Shown here in pieces: positions 1 through 9,856 of a stretch of 64,000 bases of DNA. Every line of letters starts with the position of its first letter. The first letter of the stretch is position 1. Position numbers and translations under genes: made by a program. The stretch lies in contig NZ_JAUDBQ010000017.1 in NCBI RefSeq assembly GCF_030372105.1, positions 1 to 64,000 on the forward strand. The letters run 5' to 3'. Source of the DNA: Cellulomonas cellasea. Lineage in GTDB: Bacteria > Actinomycetota > Actinomycetes > Actinomycetales > Cellulomonadaceae. The notes below the pieces were generated by a model. The model saw only the letters and a program-made list of their open reading frames with translations, searched no databases and was not told the origin of the DNA.

Positions 1-758
1 TGCGAGGTCAGGGCGCGCCGGGCGTCGTCGGGCAGGCCCGAGTCGGTCACCAGGACGTCGACCTCGTCGAGGGCGGCGATCCGGGCCAGGCCCACCACGC
101 CCCACTTGGTGTGGTCGGCGAGCACCGTGAGCTGCGTCGCGCAGGCAAGCAGGGCCTGGTTGGTGGCGGCCTCGAGCAGGTTGGGGGTCGTGAGGCCGTC
201 CTGGTCGAGGCCATGCACCCCGAGGTAGGCGGTGTCCACGCGCAGGCGCGACAGCGAGTTGTCGGCCACCGGGCCGACGAGCGCGTCGGACGGCGTGCGC
301 ACGCCACCCGTGAGGATCACGTCGAGTCCGGCGGGCGAGGTCGCGGAGTGCAGGGCCTCCGCGACGGGCAGCGAGTTGGTGACGACGGTGAGGGGCCGCA
401 GCGCTGTCGCGGCGGCGATCTCCCGGGCCAGCAGGTGCGTGGTGGTGCCCGCGGACAGCGCCACCGACTGCCCGGGCTCGATCAGGCTCGCGGCGAGCCG
501 GGCGACGGCGGCCTTCTCGGCTGCCGCCCAGCCGCGCTTCGCCTCGAAGCCGGGCTCGTCGGCGGACCGGTGGAGGGTCTCGACGCCGACGGCGCCGCCG
601 TGCACCCGCCGGACCAGCCCGGCTTGGGCGAGTTCGGCGATGTCGCGGCGGACCGTCATGTCGGAGACGCCGAGCTCGTCGACGAGGTCGGCCACGCGCA
701 CGGCGCCGTGCGCGTGGACCGCTGCCAGGATGCGCTCCTGGCGAAGGGAGGCCAGCAT
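1..758 (-). CDS. DeoR/GlpR-family transcriptional regulator (3' end cut by window edge)
   Basis: This is a DeoR-type sugar-metabolism repressor. The N-terminus (LRQERILAAVHAHG, then MTVRRDIAEL) is the winged helix-turn-helix. The rest is the DeoRC sensor domain, which binds phosphorylated sugars in this family, with a GGVRTPSDALVGP stretch. About 252 residues are visible, so only a few C-terminal residues are missing. I chose ATG 758 because a -10-like AATACT (770-765) lies exactly 6 nt upstream with TTGGTT (793-788) 17 nt before it, giving a leaderless start. An in-frame ATG at 776 is the alternative. The target operon is not visible; it may lie beyond the left edge. Confidence 0.85.
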   Translation of the reverse strand, partial: MLASLRQERILAAVHAHGAVRVADLVDELGVSDMTVRRDIAELAQAGLVRRVHGGAVGVETLHRSADEPGFEAKRGWAAAEKAAVARLAASLIEPGQSVALSAGTTTHLLAREIAAATALRPLTVVTNSLPVAEALHSATSPAGLDVILTGGVRTPSDALVGPVADNSLSRLRVDTAYLGVHGLDQDGLTTPNLLEAATNQALLACATQLTVLADHTKWGVVGLARIAALDEVDVLVTDSGLPDDARRALTS

Positions 759-811
759 CCGAACAGTATTCACCATTTCCGAACAACAACCAACAACCGG
801 TTGCTGTTCGG
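759..811 (-). promoter_or_regulatory. Promoter with three CCGAACA half-sites upstream of the DeoR gene
   Basis: CCGAACA occurs at 759-765 and 779-785, exactly 20 bp apart on one face of the helix, and in inverted form (TGTTCGG) at 805-811. The sites cover the inferred -10, the spacer and the region upstream of the -35 of the leftward DeoR promoter. This is what an autoregulated DeoR operator would look like. The repeats are seen directly; binding is inferred. Confidence 0.55.
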
Positions 812-816
812 CGACG

Positions 817-1986
817 TCAGCGCCCCGCGGGAGTCAGGCCGAGCGAGCGGCCCGCGAGCCCACGCGATCGCGAGGCCAGCGTCCGCGCCACCCCGCGCAG
901 CGCCACGGCCGCGGGGGAGTCGGGGTGGGCCAGGACCACCGGCGTGCCGGAGTCCCCGTCCTCACGCAGCGTCACGTCCAGCGGCACCTGGCCCAGCAGC
1001 GGGACCTCGGCGCCATTCGTCCGGGTGAGGTTCTCCGCCACCCGGGCGCCGCCACCGGCGCCGAACAGCTCGAGCCGGGAGCCGTCCGGCTGCTCGAGCC
1101 AGGACATGTTCTCCACGACGCCCACCACGTTCTGGCGGGTCTGCTGCGCCACCGAGCCCGCGCGCTCCGCGACCTCGGCCGCCGCGACCTGCGGAGTCGT
1201 CACCACCACGACCTCCGAGGAGGGCAGCAACTGCGCCACGGAGATCGCGATGTCGCCCGTGCCGGGCGGCAGGTCGAGCAGCAGCACGTCCAGGTCGCCC
1301 CAGAACACGTCCGCGAGGAACTGCTGCAGCGCACGGTGCAGCATCGGGCCACGCCACACCACCGGCTGCCCCGCCGGCACGAACATGCCGATCGAGACGA
1401 CCTTCACGTCGAAGGCCACCGGCGGCATCAACATGTCGTCGACCTTCGTCGGCGGCTGCGTGACACCCAGCAGGCGGGGGATCGAGAAGCCGTAGATGTC
1501 CGCGTCGATCACGCCGACCCGCAGCCCGTCGGCGGCCATCGCCACCGCCAGGTTCGCCGTCACCGAGGACTTGCCGACACCGCCCTTGCCCGACGCGATC
1601 GCGTACACCTTGGTCAGCGACGTCGGCTGCGCGAACGGGATGACCGGCTCCGCCGAGTCGCCGCGCAGCAGCGTGCGCAGCGCCGACCGCTGCTCATTCG
1701 ACATGACGCCCATGTCGACCCGCACATCGGTGACGCCCTCGACGGTGCGCGCCGCCGCCGTGACATCGGTGGTCAGCGTCGCCTTCAGCGGGCAGCCCGC
1801 AGTCGTCAGGTCGATGCCCACCACCACGAGCGGGCCGCCGTCGGTCGCGGCGCCAGGCGTCACGTCGACCGAGCGGACCATCCCGAGCTCGGTGATCGGC
1901 TTGCGGATCTCGGGGTCCAGCACCCCGACGAGGGCGCCCCGCACGGCTTCGGCGAGGACAGCAGGATCAAGGGAGGACGACGACAT
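817..1986 (-). CDS. mrp: Mrp/NBP35-family P-loop ATPase, iron-sulfur carrier type
   Basis: A 389-residue cytoplasmic ATPase of the Mrp/ApbC family, which carries and delivers Fe-S clusters to apoproteins. Residues about 8-100 form a MIP18/DUF59 domain with Cys65 in a GCPL motif. The deviant Walker A, GKGGVGKS, is at 133-140, followed by the VIDADIYG switch. The CxxC that ligates the cluster in many Mrp proteins is replaced by a Cys-free stretch (ENMSWLEQPDG), which I recall as common in actinobacterial members. ATG 1986 is supported by TACCAT (998-993 of the 1,9xx line, positions 1998-1993) exactly 6 nt upstream, implying a leaderless mRNA. It lies downstream of the DUF1003 gene on the same strand. 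Confidence 0.92.
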   Translation of the reverse strand: MSSSSLDPAVLAEAVRGALVGVLDPEIRKPITELGMVRSVDVTPGAATDGGPLVVVGIDLTTAGCPLKATLTTDVTAAARTVEGVTDVRVDMGVMSNEQRSALRTLLRGDSAEPVIPFAQPTSLTKVYAIASGKGGVGKSSVTANLAVAMAADGLRVGVIDADIYGFSIPRLLGVTQPPTKVDDMLMPPVAFDVKVVSIGMFVPAGQPVVWRGPMLHRALQQFLADVFWGDLDVLLLDLPPGTGDIAISVAQLLPSSEVVVVTTPQVAAAEVAERAGSVAQQTRQNVVGVVENMSWLEQPDGSRLELFGAGGGARVAENLTRTNGAEVPLLGQVPLDVTLREDGDSGTPVVLAHPDSPAAVALRGVARTLASRSRGLAGRSLGLTPAGR

Positions 1987-2035
1987 GGACCCATGGTAGG
2001 TCGGACCCAGGCTGGGCCCGGTGGGCCGAAGGTCG

Positions 2036-2614
2036 CTAGGGGGCTCCGTCGCGGCGTGCGTCGTCCGGAACGTCCCGCCCGTCCGTCGGATCGGCGTGCT
2101 CAGCCTCCCGCTCGGCCCGCTCTGCGGCCCGCTCCGCCTCGCGCTCCACAGCCAGCTCCTCGAGCAGGTTCCGCAGCTCGGAGCGCACGAAGTCGCGGGT
2201 CGCGACCTCGTTCAGGGCGATGCGCAGCGCCGCCATCTCCCGCGCCAGGTACTCCGTGTCGGCGAGGTTCCGCTCGGCGCGCTGCCGGTCCTGCTCCAAC
2301 GTCACGCGGTCGCGGTCCGTCTGCCGGTTCTGCGCCAGCAGGATCAGCGGCGCCGCGTACGACGCCTGCAAAGACAGCATCAGGGTCAGCGCGGTGAACC
2401 CGAGCGCCGCCTTGTCGAACTGCACGCTCGTGGGCGCCCAGGTGTTCCACGCGATCCAGGCCAGGCAGAACAAGGACAGCCACACCAGGAAGCGCGGCGT
2501 GCCCATGAAGCGGGCGATGCCCTCCGAGACCTTGCCGAAGGCGTCCTGGTCGAGCCGGACTTTGGGCAGCAGGCTGCGACGGGCGACCTTCGGGGTGTCG
2601 AGCCGGTCAGCCAC
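2036..2614 (-). CDS. DUF1003 membrane protein
   Basis: A 192-residue protein with two adjacent hydrophobic segments (around FLVWLSLFCLAWIAW and ALTLMLSLQASYAAPLILLA), the DUF1003 signature. They are followed by a conserved NRQTDRDR stretch and a charged, coiled-coil-like Glu/Arg-rich tail. Function is unknown; the family is often beside MgtE- or Mrp-type genes, as here. I chose GTG 2614 because its codon run overlaps the stop of the upstream MgtE_N/CBS gene by 8 nt and has a G-rich Shine-Dalgarno, which suggests translational coupling. ATG 2626 and ATG 2653 are possible alternatives that would overlap more. Confidence 0.85.
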   Translation of the reverse strand: MADRLDTPKVARRSLLPKVRLDQDAFGKVSEGIARFMGTPRFLVWLSLFCLAWIAWNTWAPTSVQFDKAALGFTALTLMLSLQASYAAPLILLAQNRQTDRDRVTLEQDRQRAERNLADTEYLAREMAALRIALNEVATRDFVRSELRNLLEELAVEREAERAAERAEREAEHADPTDGRDVPDDARRDGAP

Positions 2615-3917
2615 GACGCCCCACATCCCGCGCGGCAGCCGCCCGCGTCCCACTCGGCGGCGTCGGCACGTGCTCGTCGTCCGTCTCGCGCCAGTCCTCG
2701 GGCAGCAGGTGGTCCAGCACGTCGTCGACGCTCACCGCGCCCAGCAGGCGGCGCTCGGAGTCCACCACCGGCAGCGCGAGCAGGTTGTACGTCGCGAGGA
2801 GCCGGGTCACGTGCAGCAGCGGCGCGTCGGCGGACACGGCCTCGATGTCCGTGTCCACGAGCGCGCCGATCGCCTCGTGTGGGGGATCGCGCAGCATGCG
2901 CTGCAGGTGCACCACGCCGATGAACCGCCCCGTGGGGGTCTCCAACGGCGGGCGCACGACGAAGACCATCGAGGCCAGCGCGGGCGCCAGGTCCTGGCGG
3001 CGCACATGCGCGAGCGCGGCGGCCACAGGCGTCTCCGGGCCGAGGATCACCGGCTCGGTGGTCATCATGCCGCCCGCGGTGTTCTCCTCATAGGCGAGCA
3101 GGCGCCGCACGTCGCGGGCCTCCTCGGGCTCCATCAGTGCGAGCAGCTCGGCCTGCTGCGCATCCGGCAGGCCGCCCAGCAGGTCGGCGGCGTCGTCGGG
3201 CTGCATCGCCTCGAGCACGTCCGCGGCGCGGGTCCGCTCCAGGCCGGACAGGATCGCGACCTGGTCGTCCTCGGGCAGCTCCTCGAGGACGTCGGCCAGG
3301 CGCTCGTTGTCCAGCGCGGAGGCGACCTCCATCCGCCGCGTCGTCGCCAGGTCGTGCAGCACGTCGGCGAGGTCGGCGGGCTTGAGGTCGTCATAACGGG
3401 CGAGCATCAAGGCGGCGCCTTGGGCCACATCGGCGGCGGACAGGCCGGTCACCGAGTCGACGGGCACCAGCACCGTCTCCCCGCGCCGGCGCAGCAGGCC
3501 CGTCGTGGGGGAGGCGCGGCGCACGAAGAGCTGCGTGACCCGCCAGTCGCCGTCGCGCTGGCGCTCCATCGCGACATCCTCGATGGTGCCCGTGCCGGAG
3601 CCGTCCTTGAACGTCACCGTGCGGTCCAGCAGCTCGCCGACCACGAGCGTCTCGGAGGGGCGCTGCTCGAAGCGCCGCATGTTCACCAGGCCGGTGGAGA
3701 TCACCTGGCCGGGGTCGATGGCGGTGACACGGGTCAGCGGCAGGAACACGCGACGACGGCCCGGCACCTCGACCACGAGGCCCACCGCCCGTGGCGCGCC
3801 CTTCTCCCGGACGAGCGCGACGACATCGCGCACTCGACCGACCTGGTCACCGAGGGGGTCGAAGACGGTGGTGCCGGCGAGGCGCGCGATGAAGACCCGG
3901 GTCCCTGCGCTGCTCAC
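2607..3917 (-). CDS. MgtE N-domain and CBS-pair protein without a channel domain
   Basis: 436 residues. The N-terminal third looks like PRC-barrel repeats (FDPLGDQVGRVRDVVALV). The middle carries the acidic MgtE_N superhelix (PADLADVLHDL, ERLADVLEELPEDD, PDDAADLLGGLP). The end carries two CBS motifs, finishing with VVDSERRLLGAVSVDDVLDHLLP. In the MgtE magnesium channel these parts sense Mg2+, but the transmembrane domain is absent here, so this is a soluble sensor-like relative rather than a transporter. GTG 3917 has TATCCT (3930-3925) 7 nt upstream, so it is probably leaderless; ATG 3959 is less likely. It precedes and overlaps the DUF1003 gene. Confidence 0.85.
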   Translation of the reverse strand: MSSAGTRVFIARLAGTTVFDPLGDQVGRVRDVVALVREKGAPRAVGLVVEVPGRRRVFLPLTRVTAIDPGQVISTGLVNMRRFEQRPSETLVVGELLDRTVTFKDGSGTGTIEDVAMERQRDGDWRVTQLFVRRASPTTGLLRRRGETVLVPVDSVTGLSAADVAQGAALMLARYDDLKPADLADVLHDLATTRRMEVASALDNERLADVLEELPEDDQVAILSGLERTRAADVLEAMQPDDAADLLGGLPDAQQAELLALMEPEEARDVRRLLAYEENTAGGMMTTEPVILGPETPVAAALAHVRRQDLAPALASMVFVVRPPLETPTGRFIGVVHLQRMLRDPPHEAIGALVDTDIEAVSADAPLLHVTRLLATYNLLALPVVDSERRLLGAVSVDDVLDHLLPEDWRETDDEHVPTPPSGTRAAAARDVGRRG

Positions 3918-4060
3918 GCTGGTCAGGATAGACGCTGGGCCTTGATCGTCGCCCAACACGCGGCGCCGGTGGGAGGGCGGTCTCCGCGGCGTGCGCGCCC
4001 GTCGAGGCGCTGGGCGCGCTGATCCTGGCGTGCTAGGGCGCCGTGGGAGAGGATCGGAGT

Positions 4061-4720
4061 ATGTCGTTCACCCGTCAGACCCGTGTGCCCCAGGCCCCGA
4101 CGCTGCCGCAGGGCGAGCTGGTCGCGTCCTACGGCGCCTATCTCGAGGCCCAGCGCGCCGTGGACCACCTGGCCGACAAGCAGTTCCCCGTGCAGCACGT
4201 GACGATCGTCGGCACGGACCTGCGCATGGTGGAGCGGGTCACCGGCCGGCTGTCCTACCCGCGCGTCGCCCTCGCCGGGCTCGCGTCCGGCATGTGGTTC
4301 GGGCTGTTCGTCGGCCTGCTGCTGACCTGGTTCTCGTCCGGGTCGGGCTCCACTCCGCCGCTGCTCGCCGCGATCCTCATCGGCGCCGCGTTCGGCGTGC
4401 TGTTCTCCGTCATCACCTACGCGTTCACCGGCGGCAAGCGGGACTTCACCTCGTCCTCGCAGATCGTCGCCGCGCAGTACGCGGTGCTGTGCGCGGCCCA
4501 GCACGCGCATAAGGCGCGCGCGCTGCTGCAGGAGATCGGCGGCGTGCAGTCCGGCTGGCCGGCCCGGCCAGCGCCGGCGAGCCCCGCCCAGCCGCCGTCC
4601 GACCCGTCGGCCGCCTACCCCACACCGCCGGCCCAGCAGCCGCCCAGTGGCTCGCCCACCGCGCCCCCGGTGCAGCCGCCGACGTCCCCGCCCGCAGCCC
4701 CGCCCACGAACCCGCAGTAG
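4061..4720 (+). CDS. General stress protein (YflT/GSP17M-like) membrane protein
   Basis: A 219-residue protein. It opens with the YflT-like alpha/beta segment (VASYGAYLEAQRAVDHLADK) followed by QHVTIVGTDLRMVERVTGRL. Then come two transmembrane helices around residues 70-95 and 105-128, and a soluble stretch. The last 45 residues are a Pro/Ala-rich, probably disordered tail. The family is linked to stress responses, but its biochemical role is not established. ATG 4061 has a GAGAGGA Shine-Dalgarno about 9 nt upstream; an in-frame GTG at 4043 is less good. The gene is transcribed away from the MgtE_N gene and converges on pepP. Confidence 0.75.
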   Translation: MSFTRQTRVPQAPTLPQGELVASYGAYLEAQRAVDHLADKQFPVQHVTIVGTDLRMVERVTGRLSYPRVALAGLASGMWFGLFVGLLLTWFSSGSGSTPPLLAAILIGAAFGVLFSVITYAFTGGKRDFTSSSQIVAAQYAVLCAAQHAHKARALLQEIGGVQSGWPARPAPASPAQPPSDPSAAYPTPPAQQPPSGSPTAPPVQPPTSPPAAPPTNPQ

Positions 4721-4728
4721 CCGTCGGC

Positions 4729-4761
4729 CTGACGCCCGCCCTCAGGTCAGGCGGGCGTCAG
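4729..4761. terminator. Bidirectional terminator-like hairpin
   Basis: A perfect 12-bp inverted repeat (4729-4740 with 4750-4761, 9-nt loop) sits between the convergent stress-protein and aminopeptidase genes. There is no clear T-tract, as is usual for actinobacterial hairpins. Confidence 0.7.
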
Positions 4762-4775
4762 CGGCGAGCCCGCCC

Positions 4776-6308
4776 TCAGGCGGAGCGGCCGGAGATCCGC
4801 GCCATCCACGCTTCGATCTCGTCGGGGTCGCGCGGCAGCGCAGCCGAGAGGTTCTCGTTCCCGTCGGCGGTGACCAGCACGTCGTCCTCGATGCGCACCC
4901 CGATCCCGCGGTACTCCTCGGGGACCAGCAGGTCGTCGCTCTTGAAGTACAGCCCGGGCTCGATGGTGAACACCATGCCGGGCTCGAGGGTCGCGTCGAG
5001 GTACAGCTCGCGGCGGGCCAGCGCGCAGTCGTGCACGTCGAGGCCCAGGTGGTGGCTGGTGCCGTGCACCATCCAGCGGCGGTGCTGCTGGCCCTCGGGG
5101 GAGAGCGACTCCTCGACGGAGACGGGCAGCAGGCCCCACTCGCCCAGGCGGGCGGCGATGACCTCCATCGCGGCGGCGTGCACGTCGCGGAACTTGGCGC
5201 CCGGGACGGCCACCGCGAACGCGGCGTCGGCGGCGTCGAGCACCGCCTGGTACACGCGGCGCTGCACGTCGGTGAAGACGCCGTCCACCGGCAGGGTGCG
5301 GGTGATGTCGGCGGTGTACAGGGAGTCGACCTCCACGCCCGCGTCGATCAGCACGAGCTCGCCGCGCCGCACCTGGCCGTCGTTGTCGGTCCAGTGCAGC
5401 GTGGTGGCGTGGTCGCCCGCGGCGGCGATCGTCTCGTAGCCGACGTAGTTGCCCTCCAGGCGGGCGTGCCCGAGGAACGTGCCCTCGATCACGCGCTCGC
5501 CGCGCCGGTGCGCCACGGCGGCGGGCAGCTCGGAGACGATCTTCTCGAACCCGGCGATGGTGGTGGCGACGGCCTCGCGCATCTGCTCGACCTCGTAGGC
5601 GTCCTTCACGAGCCGCAGCTCGGACAACGCCTCGGCCAGGCGCGCGTCGGCCTCGCCCGCGTCCTCGGCGGCGCGGATCTCCTCGACGACGGCGTCGACG
5701 GCCTCGTCCACACCGGAGACCGCGACGAGCTGGACGCCGTCCGGGCCGACATCCTTCGCGAGGGCGTCGCGCAGGTCGTCGAGGTGGGCGGTGCGGATGC
5801 CCGTGAGCGTCTCCAAGTCCGCGAACGTGGGCCGCGCGCCGACCCAGAACTCGCCGTAACGCGCGTCGGAGAAGAACTCCTCGCTGTCGCGGCCGGCCGG
5901 CGGGCGCACGTAGAGCACCGCCTGGTGCGTGGCGCCGCCCGCGGCCTCGTCATCAGGGTGCAGCACGAGCACCGCGTCGGGCTCCTGCTCGACCCCGAGG
6001 CCGGTCAGGTGCGCGAACGCCGAGTGCGGGCGGAACCGGTAGTCGGTGTCGTTCGAGCGGACCTTGAAGGCGCCCGCGGGGATGACGAGCCTCTGGCCGG
6101 GGAACTGCGCGCCCAGCCGCTCACGGCGCACGGCCGTGTGCGGCACGGCGGCGCCCGGCTCGGTGGACACGCCCGGGCGGGGCCCCCATCCGGAGGCCAT
6201 GAACTCCTTGAACGCCGCCGAGGAGGGGCGCTGGGAGCGGTTCTCGCCGCGGCTCTCCAGTGGCTGGTCGCTCGACGGCACGGTCTCGGGGGTCACGTCC
6301 TCGCTCAT
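4776..6308 (-). CDS. pepP: Xaa-Pro aminopeptidase (aminopeptidase P, M24B)
   Basis: A 510-residue cytosolic metallopeptidase that removes an N-terminal residue preceding proline. An aminopeptidase-P N-domain spans roughly 60-210 and the pita-bread M24 catalytic domain 230-500. Metal ligands are visible in order: LIDAGVEVDSLYTADITR (two Asp), the HGTSHHLGLDVHD His, the TIEPGLYF Glu and the VRIEDDVLVT Glu. About 40 residues at the N-terminus are low-complexity. ATG 6308 is preceded at 6 nt by GAGGAT, which could serve as a weak -10 or as a Shine-Dalgarno. The gene is monocistronic and diverges from the PHP gene. Confidence 0.93.
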   Translation of the reverse strand: MSEDVTPETVPSSDQPLESRGENRSQRPSSAAFKEFMASGWGPRPGVSTEPGAAVPHTAVRRERLGAQFPGQRLVIPAGAFKVRSNDTDYRFRPHSAFAHLTGLGVEQEPDAVLVLHPDDEAAGGATHQAVLYVRPPAGRDSEEFFSDARYGEFWVGARPTFADLETLTGIRTAHLDDLRDALAKDVGPDGVQLVAVSGVDEAVDAVVEEIRAAEDAGEADARLAEALSELRLVKDAYEVEQMREAVATTIAGFEKIVSELPAAVAHRRGERVIEGTFLGHARLEGNYVGYETIAAAGDHATTLHWTDNDGQVRRGELVLIDAGVEVDSLYTADITRTLPVDGVFTDVQRRVYQAVLDAADAAFAVAVPGAKFRDVHAAAMEVIAARLGEWGLLPVSVEESLSPEGQQHRRWMVHGTSHHLGLDVHDCALARRELYLDATLEPGMVFTIEPGLYFKSDDLLVPEEYRGIGVRIEDDVLVTADGNENLSAALPRDPDEIEAWMARISGRSA

Positions 6309-6382
6309 GGTCCCATCCTCGCACCAGTGCCTGACAGGACGGTCGGCAGGGCGGCCCGAGCCCGGGCAACTAAAGTTGTGCG

Positions 6383-7225
6383 GTGCGCATCGATCTGCAT
6401 ACCCACTCCACGGCCTCGGACGGAACCGAGAGCCCGTCCGACGTCATCGCCGCAGCCACCAGCGCAGGCCTTGACGTCGTCGCCCTCACCGACCACGACA
6501 CGACCTCCGGCTGGGACGAGGCGGCAGCCGCCGCCCAACAGCACGGCATCGCCCTGGTGCGCGGCGCCGAGATCTCGGCGCGCTCCCACGGGACGAGCGT
6601 CCACCTGTTGTCCTACCTGCACGACCCCACCCACCCCGACCTGATGGCCGAGATCGGGCAGACTCGATCGGCCCGGCTCAGCCGCGCCCAGCAGATGGTC
6701 GAGCTGCTCGCCGAGGACTACCCGCTGACCTGGGAGCACGTCGTCGCCCAGTCCGGCCCCGACACCGTCGTGGGCCGCCCGCACATCGCCGACGCGCTCG
6801 TGGCGCTCGGCGTGGTGCCGAGCCGCGACGCCGCCTTCGCCGACCTGCTCACCGCGGACAGCCGTTACTACGTCCCGCACCACGCGCCCGACGCGGTGGT
6901 GGCGGTGCGCGCGATCCGCGCGGCGGGCGGCGTGCCCGTCTTCGCCCACCCCGGAGCCACGGGCCGTGGCCGGATCGTGCCCGACGAGGTGTTCGACGAG
7001 CTGGCCGAGGCCGGCCTGGCGGGCATGGAGATCGGCCACCGGGACCACTCCAAGGAGCAGGCAGTGCGGCTGCTGGGCATCGCCGCGCGGCTGGGCATGC
7101 TCGTCACGGGGTCCAGCGACTACCACGGCGCCGGCAAGCTCAACCGGCTCGGGGAGCACATGACCCCCGAGGCAGTGCTCGACGCCATCGAGGAGCAGGG
7201 ACACATCGAGGTGGTGCGCCCGTGA
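6383..7225 (+). CDS. PHP-domain phosphoesterase (RNase AM/TrpH-like)
   Basis: 280 residues of PHP domain. The metal-binding HTHSTASDG motif lies at residues 6-14, LTDHDTT at about 36-42, and later FAHPG and SSDYHG. Relatives hydrolyse 3',5'-nucleoside bisphosphates or RNA 5' ends; which of these applies cannot be told from sequence. GTG 6383 is preceded at exactly 6 nt by TAAAGT (6371-6376), so the mRNA is probably leaderless. The stop overlaps the marC-like start by 4 nt (GTGA), so the two form a coupled operon, a pairing I recall from other actinobacteria. Confidence 0.88.
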   Translation: MRIDLHTHSTASDGTESPSDVIAAATSAGLDVVALTDHDTTSGWDEAAAAAQQHGIALVRGAEISARSHGTSVHLLSYLHDPTHPDLMAEIGQTRSARLSRAQQMVELLAEDYPLTWEHVVAQSGPDTVVGRPHIADALVALGVVPSRDAAFADLLTADSRYYVPHHAPDAVVAVRAIRAAGGVPVFAHPGATGRGRIVPDEVFDELAEAGLAGMEIGHRDHSKEQAVRLLGIAARLGMLVTGSSDYHGAGKLNRLGEHMTPEAVLDAIEEQGHIEVVRP

Positions 7226-7845
7226 GCGAGTTCTTCGACCCTCGGCTGTTCAGCGAGGTCTTCATCACCCTGTTCGTGATCATGGACCCGCCCGGGGCCG
7301 TGCCGATCTTCCTGGCGCTGACCAGCACCTCGACGCGCGCCCAGCGCAATCGCGCGGCGCGCCAGGCGGTGCTGGTGGCGCTCGGCGTGATCATCGGCTT
7401 CGCGGTGTTCGGCCAGCAGCTCCTGTCCTACATGCACATCTCGCTGCCGGCGCTGCAGGCGTCCGGCGGCCTGCTGCTGCTGCTCGTGGCGATGGAGCTC
7501 CTCACCGGGAAGATGGAGGAGCCGCAGCCCTCGGGCGCGAAGGGCGTGAACGCGGCGATCGTGCCGCTCGGCACCCCGCTGCTCGCCGGGCCGGGCGCCA
7601 TCGTCGCCACGATGGTGTTCGTGCAGGGCAGCGACGGGGACACCGCGGCGTGGACGTCGATCGTCCTCGCGCTGCTCGCCGTGCACGTGTGCCTGTTCCT
7701 GGCGATGCGGTTCGCGAACGTCGTGCACCGCGTGCTCGGTGACTCCGGCACGATCCTCATCTCGCGGATCGCGGGCCTGCTGCTCGCGGCCATCGCCGTG
7801 CAGCTCGTGGCGGACGCGGTCATCGCGTTCGTGCAGAACGCCTAG
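7222..7845 (+). CDS. MarC-family (UPF0056) integral membrane protein
   Basis: A 207-residue polytopic membrane protein with six predicted helices. It has the MarC family hallmarks: a conserved FVIMDPPGAVPIFLAL helix near the N-terminus and PLGTPLLAGPGAI in the middle. Despite the name, the family is not established as a drug-resistance factor and its transport role is unknown. GTG 7222 overlaps the PHP gene stop, so translation is coupled. A strong bidirectional hairpin follows 15 nt after the stop. Confidence 0.9.
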   Translation: MSEFFDPRLFSEVFITLFVIMDPPGAVPIFLALTSTSTRAQRNRAARQAVLVALGVIIGFAVFGQQLLSYMHISLPALQASGGLLLLLVAMELLTGKMEEPQPSGAKGVNAAIVPLGTPLLAGPGAIVATMVFVQGSDGDTAAWTSIVLALLAVHVCLFLAMRFANVVHRVLGDSGTILISRIAGLLLAAIAVQLVADAVIAFVQNA

Positions 7846-7860
7846 CCGGCCCCCTCGCAG

Positions 7861-7904
7861 CATGACAAAGGCGAGCCGTCCGAGGACGGCTCGCCTTTGT
7901 CATG
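7861..7904. terminator. Strong bidirectional terminator
   Basis: A perfect 21-bp inverted repeat (7861-7881 with 7884-7904) has only two unpaired bases between the arms and a CTTTGTCAT end on both strands. It separates the rightward marC-like gene from the leftward DEAD-box helicase gene and can serve both. Confidence 0.9.
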
Positions 7905-7921
7905 CGCTCATGCGCTCCGGG

Positions 7922-9634
<1,713 letters not shown>

Positions 9635-9821
9635 ATGTGTGACTCTTCACTGCTGGGGTGGCAAGCCGCACGCTTCCCGAGGCTCGTCGCCGTCGGGAGC
9701 GGGCATCGCCACGCGAGTTGGCCGGCAGCCGATCGTGAAGGTTCAGTCGCGCGGGGCGCCAAGGCGCTGCCGGCGCGAGGCGGTCGAGACGACCGGGCAA
9801 CCGATGTACTGGGCCATCCTA
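9635..9821 (-). promoter_or_regulatory. Promoter and long structured 5' UTR of the DEAD helicase gene
   Basis: On the minus strand TAGGAT at 9821-9816 is a good -10 box. Initiation near 9809 would give a leader of about 175 nt before ATG 9634. The leader is GC-rich and contains inverted segments. Long leaders are common on cold-shock helicase mRNAs; regulation here is inferred only. Confidence 0.45.
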
Positions 9822-9856
9822 TCGGACGCGGCTCAGCGCGGAGATAAGATCCTCCG

